A stretch of 64,000 nt of DNA, from positions 1 to 64,000 of the forward strand of contig CADALE010000013.1 of NCBI GenBank assembly GCA_902788705.1, read 5' to 3'. The DNA is from an uncultured Coriobacteriaceae bacterium (GTDB lineage Bacteria; Actinomycetota; Coriobacteriia; Coriobacteriales; Atopobiaceae). The notes below the pieces were generated by a model. It was not told where the DNA came from and searched no databases. It saw only the letters and a program-made list of their open reading frames with translations. A program made the position numbers and the translations under genes. Positions 7,904-14,684 of the stretch are shown here, piece after piece (positions within the stretch are counted from its first letter, which is position 1; each line of letters begins with the position of its first letter).

Positions 7904-7943
7904 ACAACCATGCTACGAAATGACATGCGTGTAGCATGGTTGT
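7904..7943. repeat. Inverted repeat B beside the integrase remnant
   Basis: ACAACCATGCTAC (7904-7916) and GTAGCATGGTTGT (7931-7943) are a perfect 13-bp inverted repeat with a 14-base loop. It ends 4 bases before the stop codon of the truncated integrase copy. It could be the terminator of the lost integrase gene, read leftward, although no T-run follows, or a recombination/arm-type site. Confidence 0.55.
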
Positions 7944-7947
7944 ACTC

Positions 7948-8049
7948 CTACGCATACCGCTCGAGCTCCTTCCCGGTGAGCTTGCGCTCCATGAACGAGT
8001 CGATGGTCTCGGCGGCGGCGCGCGTGGACGAGGGGTCTGCGCTGGCGTA
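7948..8049 (-). pseudogene. 3' remnant of a tyrosine integrase gene
   Basis: Reading leftward, 33 codons plus TAG encode YASADPSSTRAAAETIDSFM then ERKLTGKELERYA. This matches the last 33 residues of the intact integrase at 8887 closely (YASADPSSKRAAVETIDDVM, GRRLTRKELERYA). Similarity begins at the codon of the catalytic tyrosine; nothing upstream resembles integrase. It is therefore a second integrase tail, left by recombination between related elements or by a replacement event, and it forms an imperfect direct repeat of roughly 100 bases with the intact gene's end. The toxin-antitoxin pair lies between the two copies. Confidence 0.85.
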
Positions 8050-8141
8050 AACAAAGCCTCAGCGGGCTAATATCAGATTCTGCCTCAGCTTGCATCAGAT
8101 TGCGAATCATCGAGTGGAGTGCAAAGGAGCACGATGCAGTT

Positions 8142-8465
8142 CTATCTCTTTCGCATGATGGTGGGAGTGTCTCTTAAGCCGTGCGAGAAGGCTACGACAT
8201 AGATGGTCTTCTGCCCTTCATCGATCGTGTAGTAGATTCCGTATCGCTTGACTGGACACCTACGGATCTGCCTGCTGACAGCTTCGCTCACAAAGAGGTC
8301 AACGCCGAATAGCCTGGGATTGTCGGCAATGAGGCGAAGCTTCTCCTCGTACTCGTCGAGCAGGGCAGCGGCAGCGCCAGGGGCCTCGAGCGTCACGGCA
8401 ATATAGCCGACGGCGGCATCGAGATCGGCATTCGCGGGGTCTGAGACAACCACCCTATAGGCCAT
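8142..8465 (-). CDS. RelE/ParE-family toxin
   Basis: A 107-residue toxin. The start MAYRVVVSDPANADLDAAVG, the central helix pair (YIAVTLEAPGAAAALLDEYE, LRLIADNPRLFG) and the C-terminal strand region (RCPVKRYGIYYTIDEGQKTI, then YVVAFSHGLRD) are typical of ParE/RelE proteins, which poison gyrase or cleave mRNA at the ribosome. Sequence alone does not decide between the two; the long helical part leans to ParE. It starts inside the 3' end of the antitoxin gene (11-base overlap), so it is translated after it. It sits between two integrase tails and probably stabilises the island. Confidence 0.85.
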   Translation of the reverse strand: MAYRVVVSDPANADLDAAVGYIAVTLEAPGAAAALLDEYEEKLRLIADNPRLFGVDLFVSEAVSRQIRRCPVKRYGIYYTIDEGQKTIYVVAFSHGLRDTPTIMRKR

Positions 8466-8721
8466 ACTTGCTCCTGATGGACGCCACGGCCTCGAAGGCG
8501 TCGCGGCACTCGCCGCGCTCTACGGCATCGATGCCCTCTTGGACCATCGAGACCACGCGGCCCGTCTGTGCGGCACGTTCGAGCTCCTCGTAGGCCTCAG
8601 CGCTCATGATTACCATGTCGGGATAGCCGTTCTTTGTGACGTGTACCGGCTCGCCGCTCTCGCGGCAGAGCTTCGATATCCTGGCAGCGTCCTTGAGTTC
8701 CTTCACTGGTACGATCTGCAT
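8455..8721 (-). CDS. Phd/YefM-family antitoxin
   Basis: An 88-residue antitoxin beginning MQIVPVKELKDAARISKLCR and continuing GEPVHVTKNGYPDMVIMSAE, the Phd/YefM DNA-binding fold; the tail (AVERGECRDAFEAVASIRSK) would wrap the toxin. The frame is open to 8823, but ATG 8721 is preceded by a GGGGGT ribosome site and directly follows a palindromic operator, so the longer version is rejected. It is first in a two-gene operon with the toxin. Family members repress their own promoter with toxin as co-repressor, which fits the palindrome at 8725-8754. Confidence 0.88.
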   Translation of the reverse strand: MQIVPVKELKDAARISKLCRESGEPVHVTKNGYPDMVIMSAEAYEELERAAQTGRVVSMVQEGIDAVERGECRDAFEAVASIRSKYGL

Positions 8722-8724
8722 TGG

Positions 8725-8754
8725 TTGACCCCCAATCACATGATTATGGGTCAA
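8725..8754. promoter_or_regulatory. Toxin-antitoxin operator palindrome
   Basis: A 30-base imperfect palindrome: left arm TTGACCCCCAATCA (8725-8738), right arm TGATTATGGGTCAA (8741-8754), 12 of 14 positions pairing, centred on CA. It ends 4 bases from the antitoxin start. Autoregulated Phd/YefM operons have such an operator overlapping the promoter and leader. Confidence 0.7.
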
Positions 8755-8886
8755 TAGTACCACAGTTATCACTATCACGTCTCCTATCCCTGAGCACACG
8801 CTTCTATGGATGTGATTCGCCATAAGAATCCGAAATTGCTGGACAAGTGGCCATTAGGTTTGTGTCGGAAACCGTACCCAGGAACT

Positions 8887-10092
8887 CTACGCATACCGTT
8901 CGAGCTCCTTCCGAGTGAGCCTACGTCCCATTACGTCATCGATGGTCTCGACGGCAGCACGCTTGGACGAGGGATCGGCGCTGGCGTAGATGTTGAGCGT
9001 CATGGCGGCGCTCGAGTGGCCGAGGATGGAGCTCACGGTCTTGACGTCGATGCCCTCGGATATCGCGTAGGTAGCGAAGGTGTGGCGCAGGTCGTGGAAG
9101 GTTGGGCGCCTTCCCTGCGTTCCCACGAGGCCCATGGAGTCGGCTATGGACTTCCAGCCCTTCGAGAGCGTGTGAGGGGCCATGTGCGAGCCGTCCACGC
9201 CCCCGAGGACGTAGAGCCCCGCCATGCGCTCCTCGGTGGGTGAGAGCCCTGCCACGACGAGCTCGGCCTCCTGAGCGCCCCTGCGGTCCTTGAGCCAGGC
9301 CACGGCCTTGGCAGAAAGCGGGATGTCGCGGATGCTGCCGCGCGTCTTGGGCTGCTTCACGTAGTAGGTGCCGTTGTCGCGGGCTATGGATCGCCTCACC
9401 CAGAGCGTGTTGGTCCTGAAGCTCACGTCCGACCACCTGAGCCCGCAGATCTCGCCCTCGCGCATGCCCGTGGAGAGCGCCAGCAGGACCCCGAGGTTGA
9501 AGGGCGTGTGCGGCGCGTTGTCCAGGAAGGTGACGAGGAGCCTCCGGGCAGCGTCGTCGAGCGCGTTGGGCAACGGCGTGTCAATCTTGGGCGCCTTGAC
9601 GGGTGCCATGGGGTTCTTGGGCAGCACCTCGGTCTCGACGGCGTACTTGAGGGCGCTCTTGAGCAGCATGTGGGCCTTGCGCACCGTGGTGGCGGAGAGC
9701 CCGTCCGTGAGGAGCTTTGCCTCCCAGGCCTGCACCTGCGCGGCGCTCAGCTGCGTGAGGCGCACCTTGTCCAGGCCGTCGCGGATGTAGCCCAGCATGC
9801 ACAGGTAGCCGTTGACTGTGGAGCGCTCGAGCACCTTGGTCTCGTCGAGGCGGTTGATGTAGCCCTCCACGTACTCGCCCACGGTCATGGTGGTCCTGGC
9901 GACGAATTGTGCCTGCTCGTGCTCCTCCTCGAGCTGAGCGCGCAGCTCCGTGAGCTCCCGGCGCGCGTCGGCGATTCCCTGGGCCTTGAGGGTCCGCACC
10001 GTCTGGTGCCAGTTGCCGTCCTTGTCCTTGTACTTGAAGACCCCTCTGAAGGGTGCCTTCTTGCCTCGTATGAACGCGTTGGTGTAGTGCAT
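8887..10092 (-). CDS. int: Tyrosine site-specific integrase of the island
   Basis: A 401-residue phage/ICE-type integrase. The N-terminal region (FRGVFKYKDKDGNWHQTVRT) is an arm-binding AP2-like domain. Residues about 65-155 form the SAM-like core-binding domain (TMTVGEYVEGYINRLDETKV). The catalytic domain shows Arg in STGMREGEICGLRW, HDLRHTFATYA, LGHSSAAMT and the tyrosine in NIYASADP. ATG 10092 is chosen because GGAG lies 9 bases upstream; the TTG start nine codons earlier has no site. The gene lies about 190 bases from a tRNA 3' fragment, the expected position for a tRNA-targeting integrase. Palindromes upstream may be arm-type or repressor sites. Confidence 0.92.
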   Translation of the reverse strand: MHYTNAFIRGKKAPFRGVFKYKDKDGNWHQTVRTLKAQGIADARRELTELRAQLEEEHEQAQFVARTTMTVGEYVEGYINRLDETKVLERSTVNGYLCMLGYIRDGLDKVRLTQLSAAQVQAWEAKLLTDGLSATTVRKAHMLLKSALKYAVETEVLPKNPMAPVKAPKIDTPLPNALDDAARRLLVTFLDNAPHTPFNLGVLLALSTGMREGEICGLRWSDVSFRTNTLWVRRSIARDNGTYYVKQPKTRGSIRDIPLSAKAVAWLKDRRGAQEAELVVAGLSPTEERMAGLYVLGGVDGSHMAPHTLSKGWKSIADSMGLVGTQGRRPTFHDLRHTFATYAISEGIDVKTVSSILGHSSAAMTLNIYASADPSSKRAAVETIDDVMGRRLTRKELERYA

Positions 10093-10111
10093 ATCGATCG
10101 CTCCTTCGCCT

Positions 10112-10154
10112 TGCACCAAACGTGCACCAAATCGCTTGGTGCACGTGCACCAAA
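10112..10154. repeat. TGCACCAAA repeats and an 18-bp perfect palindrome upstream of int
   Basis: TGCACCAAA occurs three times in direct orientation at 10112-10120, 10123-10131 and 10146-10154. The last copy is half of TTGGTGCACGTGCACCAA (10136-10153), a perfect 18-base palindrome. The cluster sits between the int start and the attachment site. Likely an integrase arm-type/Xis binding array or an operator of int. Confidence 0.6.
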
Positions 10155-10280
10155 CCTGGGTGTCGGGTGCTTTCCTTCATGGCGAAGGTTACACGCGATT
10201 ACGCCGTTTACGTGGCGATATCCGCGAGCGTGTTCCATGCTGTCGAGGATGTTTACCCAGATGGTCAAGTTCACACGGAT

Positions 10281-10314
10281 GGGGTCGCTGGTTCGAATCC
10301 AGCATCGCCCACCA
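10281..10314 (+). other. tRNA 3'-end fragment: island attachment site (att)
   Basis: The T-arm GCTGG-TTCGAAT-CCAGC (10287-10303), acceptor strand ATCGCCC, discriminator A and encoded CCA (to 10314) are intact. Upstream bases cannot form an anticodon stem or a matching 5' acceptor GGGCGAT. It is therefore a 3' tRNA fragment of the kind duplicated when an element integrates into a tRNA gene. The complete tRNA should lie at the other end of the island, left of the window. The isoacceptor cannot be named without the anticodon. Confidence 0.8.
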
Positions 10315-10330
10315 TTGCATCTCAGAGGTC

Positions 10331-10357
10331 AGGCAACATCGGTTGCCTGGCTTTTTT
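10331..10357 (+). terminator. Rho-independent terminator of the split tRNA
   Basis: AGGCAAC (10331-10337), loop ATCG, GTTGCCT (10342-10348), then GGCTTTTTT. It is a good intrinsic terminator 17 bases past the CCA, marking the original chromosomal downstream flank of the tRNA. The rest of 10358-10442 holds no gene. Confidence 0.85.
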
Positions 10358-10442
10358 CGTAGATGACGAATCAGCTCCCAGCACGTTCGCCACATGGCGG
10401 TTATGCTCCCAGCTCGTTCGCCACGAAGCGCCATAGCGCGCA

Positions 10443-10451
10443 TGGTATACT
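10443..10451 (+). promoter_or_regulatory. Extended -10 promoter for the Big_2 protein gene
   Basis: TGGTATACT gives a TG-N-TATACT extended -10 box about 54 bases before the chosen ATG. No clear -35 is seen, which is acceptable for an extended -10. Confidence 0.45.
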
Positions 10452-10504
10452 TCCCTGACGCACATCATTCAAAGGAATGTTTGACATGGAAGCGTGGTAG
10501 TGCC

Positions 10505-13171
10505 ATGGCAAGTAGAGACCATACGGGTTCAGCCATCGCGATCGCGTGCGCCGTTGCGGCAGCGCTCTTTGCGGGAATCTATGTTGGCGTCGTGCGCCCG
10601 TTACTGCTGCAGTCGGAGCTCTCGGGTATCAGTGCGGTCGCGCCTGCTGAAAAGGAGGCCGTCGTCACGAACGTCTCGCTCAACCAGAAGAAGGCAAACC
10701 TCAAGGTTGGCGACACGCTGAAGCTCGAGGCAACGGTGTATCCCACCGACGCAACGAACAAGGACGTCACCTGGGAGTCGAGCGACACGAAGATTGCCGT
10801 CGTGCGCAAGGACGGCACCGTGTCGGCACTCAAGACGGGCAAGGCCACCATCACCGTGAAGACCGTCGAGGGCGACTTCACCGCCACATGCGAGATCACC
10901 ATCAAGAACCCCGTTACCGGCATCTCCATCAACCCGAAGAAGGTCACCGTTGGCGTGGGCAAGACGGTCACTCTTAAGGCGGGCGTGTATCCCTTCGACG
11001 CCGACGAGAAGGAGATCACCTGGGCCAGCAACAACAGCGGCGTGGCCTCGGTGGACCAGAAGGGCGTGGTGACGGGCGTGAAGGCCGGCACCGCCACCAT
11101 CACCGTCTCCACCAAAGACGGGAAGTTCACTGCGAACTGCTCCGTGAAGGTGGCCGTGCCCGTGACGGGCATCTCGCTTGACAAGAGCGAGGCAAAGCTG
11201 GCGGTGGGCGAGACCATCAAGCTTAGGCCCACCATCAAGCCCGAGAACGCAGCCGTGAAGTCCATCAAGTGGGAGACCAGCGACAAGGAGGTCGCCACCA
11301 TCGAGAACGATGGCACGGTGAAGGCGCTGAAGCCCGGAGCCACCACCATCACCATCACCACCAAGGACGGCGGCCACAAGGCCACCTGCAAGGTGACCGT
11401 GATTAACCCTGTGAAGGAGATCAAACTGGACAAGGATTCTGCCGAAGTCCAGGTTGGCAAGACCCTGACGCTCACGGCTACGATCAGTCCCTCCGACGCG
11501 ACGGACAAGACCGTCACATGGTCGAGCAGCGACAAGGCGGTCGCCACGGTTGACAGCAAGGGCGTCGTGACCGCCGTCAAGCCCGGCACCGCCACCATCA
11601 CGGCCTCTGCAAAGGGCAAGGACGGCGACGTGAAGGCCACCTGCACGGTGAAGGTTACGGCTGCCGTGACGGGCGTCTCTCTGGACCGCAGCGATGCATC
11701 CCTCAAGGTGGGGGAGAGCCTTACCCTCACGGCCACCGTCTCGCCCGCCGAGGCCACGAAGCGCGACGTCACGTGGTCGAGCAGCGACACCTCGGTTGCC
11801 ACCGTGAGCGATACGGGTGTGGTGAGCGCCGTGAAGGCTGGCTCCGCCACCATCACCGCCACCACGGCGGAGGGCGGCTTCAAGGCCACCTGCAACGTGA
11901 AGGTGTCGGCCCCCAGCGTGACGGGCGTCTCGCTAGACCGCAGCGAGGCCTCCCTCAAGGTCGGCGAGAGCGTCACCCTGTCGGCCACCGTGTCGCCGTC
12001 CGACGCCTCCAACCGCAACGTGACGTGGAGCAGCAGCGACTCGTCGGTTGCCTCGGTCGACGGCAGCGGCGTGGTGAGCGCTGCCAAGGCGGGCAAGGCC
12101 ACCATCACCGTCACCACCGAGGACGGCGGCTTCAAGGCGTCATGCACCGTCACGGTGGCTGCTCCGGGCGTCTCTGGCGTCTCGCTTGACCAGAATGACG
12201 TGAGCCTCTCGGTGGGCGAGAGCGTCACCCTTTCGGCCACAGTCTCGCCTGACAACGCCTCCGACCGCAGCGTATCGTGGTCCAGCAGCGACAGCTCGGT
12301 CGCCACCGTGAGCGACAAGGGCGCCGTGAAGGCCGTCGGCGGCGGTACCGCCACCATAACCGTCACCACCAACGATGGGGGATATAGCGACTCCTGCACC
12401 GTGCGCGTCTCAAAGCCGGTAATTGAGGTAACTGGAGTAAGCCTCGATGCCGATGACGTCTCGCTGTCTGTGGGGGAGAGCTTCGGGCTCACGGCAACCG
12501 TGAAGCCCTCCGATGCCGCCGACAAGGGCGTCTCCTGGTCCAGCAGCGACTCGTCGGTAGCCTCGGTGAATGGCAGCGGAAGCGTGGTCGCCAAGGGCAA
12601 GGGCACCGCCACCATCATCGTCACCACCGACGACGGCGGATACAGTGCCTCCTGCACCGTGCGCGTGTCGCAGCCAGTGTCTGGCGTGAGCCTTGACGCG
12701 TCTGACGTCACGCTAAATGCGGGCGAGGGATTTGGCCTCGTGGCGTCCGTCTCGCCTTCGAACGCAAACGACAAGGGCGTCTCTTGGGACAGCAGCGACT
12801 CATCCGTCGCCTCGGTGGATGGCAGCGGAAGCGTGGTCGCCAAGGGCAAGGGCTCTGCCACCATCACGGTCACGACCGACGACGGCGGATACAGCGCCTC
12901 CTGCATCGTGCGCGTCTCGCAGCCGGTGACAGGCGTCTCGCTTGATCAGAACGACATGACTATCTCGGTGGGCAAGAGCGCCACCTTAACGGCCACCGTG
13001 ACGCCGGGCGATGCCGATAACAGGGACGTATCGTGGTCGAGCAGCGACTCGTCGGTCGCAACGGTTGACGGTGGTGGCAAGGTGACCGGGAAGAAGAAAG
13101 GCACGGCCACCATCACCGTCACCACCTCCGATGGCGAGTACTCTGACGCGTGCGACGTGACAGTGAAGTAG
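10505..13171 (+). CDS. Membrane-anchored surface protein with ten Big_2 Ig-like domains
   Basis: An 888-residue protein. Residues about 9-31 (AIAIACAVAAALFAGIYVGV) are a hydrophobic signal-anchor. Ten bacterial Ig-like group 2 domains of about 80-85 residues follow, each opening with a VTGVSLD-type strand, a KVGES/SVGES turn and W-SSSDSSVA-V. Repeats 5-10 are nearly identical; repeats 1-4 are more diverged. There is no LPXTG motif or C-terminal hydrophobic tail, so anchoring is N-terminal. Likely an adhesin or cell-wall stalk. ATG 10505 has only a weak ribosome site; an in-frame TTG at 10481 with AAAGGA is an alternative. It is the first gene right of the tRNA att site, so it belongs to the chromosome rather than the island. 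Confidence 0.85.
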   Translation: MASRDHTGSAIAIACAVAAALFAGIYVGVVRPLLLQSELSGISAVAPAEKEAVVTNVSLNQKKANLKVGDTLKLEATVYPTDATNKDVTWESSDTKIAVVRKDGTVSALKTGKATITVKTVEGDFTATCEITIKNPVTGISINPKKVTVGVGKTVTLKAGVYPFDADEKEITWASNNSGVASVDQKGVVTGVKAGTATITVSTKDGKFTANCSVKVAVPVTGISLDKSEAKLAVGETIKLRPTIKPENAAVKSIKWETSDKEVATIENDGTVKALKPGATTITITTKDGGHKATCKVTVINPVKEIKLDKDSAEVQVGKTLTLTATISPSDATDKTVTWSSSDKAVATVDSKGVVTAVKPGTATITASAKGKDGDVKATCTVKVTAAVTGVSLDRSDASLKVGESLTLTATVSPAEATKRDVTWSSSDTSVATVSDTGVVSAVKAGSATITATTAEGGFKATCNVKVSAPSVTGVSLDRSEASLKVGESVTLSATVSPSDASNRNVTWSSSDSSVASVDGSGVVSAAKAGKATITVTTEDGGFKASCTVTVAAPGVSGVSLDQNDVSLSVGESVTLSATVSPDNASDRSVSWSSSDSSVATVSDKGAVKAVGGGTATITVTTNDGGYSDSCTVRVSKPVIEVTGVSLDADDVSLSVGESFGLTATVKPSDAADKGVSWSSSDSSVASVNGSGSVVAKGKGTATIIVTTDDGGYSASCTVRVSQPVSGVSLDASDVTLNAGEGFGLVASVSPSNANDKGVSWDSSDSSVASVDGSGSVVAKGKGSATITVTTDDGGYSASCIVRVSQPVTGVSLDQNDMTISVGKSATLTATVTPGDADNRDVSWSSSDSSVATVDGGGKVTGKKKGTATITVTTSDGEYSDACDVTVK

Positions 13172-13195
13172 GCGTTTGGCGCCGCGAATGTCCCT

Positions 13196-13340
13196 GATGT
13201 CGGAAGTGTTGCCATATGGCGGCGCTTCCGACATTCTGTGCAGCCTCGGTGTCTGAAGTGTCGCACGGTAGCCACGCTTCCGGCATCTCGTGCGGCCCCG
13301 ATGTCGGAAGTGACGCACGGTAGCCACGCTTCCGACACAC
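13196..13340. repeat. Three REP-like palindromic units
   Basis: Three copies of a unit with arms TGTCGGAAGTG and CGCTTCCGACA are spaced about 50-53 bases apart (starting near 13196, 13248 and 13299). Each can fold into a hairpin; copies 2 and 3 also share GCACGGTAGCCACGCTTCC. They lie between the Big_2 gene and a tRNA, with no coding potential. They resemble repetitive extragenic palindromes. Confidence 0.7.
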
Positions 13341-13361
13341 CAACACGCCACAAGAACGAAA

Positions 13362-13384
13362 GAAGCCCCCGCGCAGGGGGCTTC
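13362..13384 (-). terminator. Terminator downstream of the CAT-anticodon tRNA
   Basis: GAAGCCCCC, loop, GGGGGCTTC is a 9-bp perfect stem. Read leftward it is followed by TTTCGTTCTT, so it terminates the minus-strand tRNA; it may also stop rightward transcripts. Confidence 0.75.
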
Positions 13385-13396
13385 GTCATGTTCGGG

Positions 13397-13469
13397 TGGG
13401 CCCAGAGGGATTCGAACCCCCAACCCAGGGATTATGAGTCCCCTGCGCTAACCGTTGCGCCATAGGCCC
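13397..13469 (-). tRNA. tRNA with CAT anticodon (Met or Ile2)
   Basis: A 73-nt cloverleaf on the minus strand. The acceptor GGGCCTA pairs with TGGGCCC allowing one mismatch; the D-arm is GCGCAACGGTTAGCGC; the anticodon loop is CTCATAA (anticodon CAT); the T-arm is GGGGG-TTCGAAT-CCCTC. CCA is not encoded (CCC follows the discriminator A). CAT occurs in elongator Met and in the lysidine-modified Ile2 tRNA; the G-rich acceptor slightly favours Ile2, but this is unresolved. Confidence 0.9.
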
Positions 13470-13655
13470 GGGCAACTGAGACCCTATCTTATCCGATATC
13501 GTGCCATCCGTGTGCGTTCATCACGGAAAGGTCAGGCAATTGAAGGTGGCCCACCACATTGACATGGCGTACGGGCCCTCCAGATAAATTGCCCATATAC
13601 CATCGATTTCCCGTGCCGTATCCTAGTTGTGCGCATCCAGACGAAGGGATCGACT

Positions 13656-14648
13656 ATGGGCATTGACTACCTCCTCCTTCTCCAAGGCGTTCGCGAGGCG
13701 CTCCCGCAGGTGGTGAGCAGCTTCTTCATGCTGGTGTCCGACCTCGCGCACGGGCCAGCGCTCGTGCTGTTGCCGTGTCTTGCATATTGGCTGTTCGACC
13801 AGCGCCGAGGCATCGCGGTGCTCATGGCGTTCACCTTCGGTTCGTTCATGAACCAGGCGGTGAAGATCACCGTGTGCTGCGCTCGACCCTGGATGCGCGA
13901 CCCGCGTGTGGTCCCGTTCGAAAATGCGATTGAATCCGCCACCGGCTACAGCTTCCCCAGCGGGCACACGCAGTCCGCAGCCTCCGTGATCGGGGGCTTT
14001 GGCTGGTACAACCGCCATGTGCGCGCTTGGGTTTTGCCGTCATGCACGGCATTCGTCCTTCTGGTTGGCCTATCTCGCAACTTCCTGGGTGTGCACACGC
14101 CCCAAGATGTCGCTGCGGCGCTTGCCCTGGGCATCGCATCCATCTGGGCCTCCTCATACGCTCTGGCGTGGGCTGATGCCTCCCGGAGAAACCTTGCCTG
14201 CCTGTCAGGCTCTCTGGTCGTCTTCGCGGTCCTCTTTGCGTGCTACGCGCTTCTCAAGCCCTATCCGACTGCGGGAGCTGCAGCGGGCGTCGATCTATTC
14301 GAGGCCATGGACGACAGCATGCAGACGGTTGGCCTCATGGCGGGAGCCGGCATGGGACTCTGGTGCGCCAGGTCATGGGCGGGCTTCGATCGTGCCTCCA
14401 CGGTTCGACAAGGCATCATCCGCGTGGTTGTGGGGGCTGTGGTCGTGCTGGCTGCCCGCTATGGCGTGGCTGGCTTGGCGGGCCTCGTCATTCCTGAGCT
14501 TGCGCACGCATTCGCGAAGGAATGCCTCACCACGGTAGCGGCAATGTATTTCGCGCCGGTTGCGTTCATCTGGGTGGAAGGCATGCTCAACGGCTCGCAT
14601 CCCGAGGGAAGGCGCCCTCACAAGCGCCAGGCACTCGACGAGGCATAG
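13656..14648 (+). CDS. PAP2-family membrane phosphatase
   Basis: A 330-residue integral membrane phosphatase. The PAP2 signature is complete: K-x6-RP (KITVCCARP), PSGH (FPSGHTQSA) and SR-x5-H-x3-D (SRNFLGVHTPQD). Multiple hydrophobic helices flank these motifs. Relatives dephosphorylate lipid phosphates such as undecaprenyl pyrophosphate or phosphatidate at the outer membrane face. ATG 13656 is chosen over the GTG nine codons upstream because AAGGGA lies 6 bases before it. A TATCCT -10-like box lies around 13619. It converges with the acyltransferase gene and is transcribed alone. The substrate is unknown. Confidence 0.88.
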   Translation: MGIDYLLLLQGVREALPQVVSSFFMLVSDLAHGPALVLLPCLAYWLFDQRRGIAVLMAFTFGSFMNQAVKITVCCARPWMRDPRVVPFENAIESATGYSFPSGHTQSAASVIGGFGWYNRHVRAWVLPSCTAFVLLVGLSRNFLGVHTPQDVAAALALGIASIWASSYALAWADASRRNLACLSGSLVVFAVLFACYALLKPYPTAGAAAGVDLFEAMDDSMQTVGLMAGAGMGLWCARSWAGFDRASTVRQGIIRVVVGAVVVLAARYGVAGLAGLVIPELAHAFAKECLTTVAAMYFAPVAFIWVEGMLNGSHPEGRRPHKRQALDEA

Positions 14649-14684
14649 CCCCGCCCTGTGCAGCTTTTGATGACGGTCGCGCGC

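Noticed and set aside
7913-8110. 65-codon minus-strand frame over the integrase remnant
   Set aside because: It is a different frame from the one that matches the integrase tail; its Arg/His-rich product is a shadow.
10181-10314. Complete tRNA gene at the island end
   Set aside because: The T-arm and acceptor 3' strand are perfect, but no anticodon stem, D-arm or 5' acceptor can be found upstream.
10579-12906. 775-codon open frame antisense to the Big_2 gene
   Set aside because: It mirrors the Big_2 repeats and reads as Thr/Ser/Pro-rich filler; the plus-strand protein has clear domain structure.
13196-13340. Small CRISPR array
   Set aside because: Units are imperfect palindromes with diverged sequence and no constant repeat-spacer structure.
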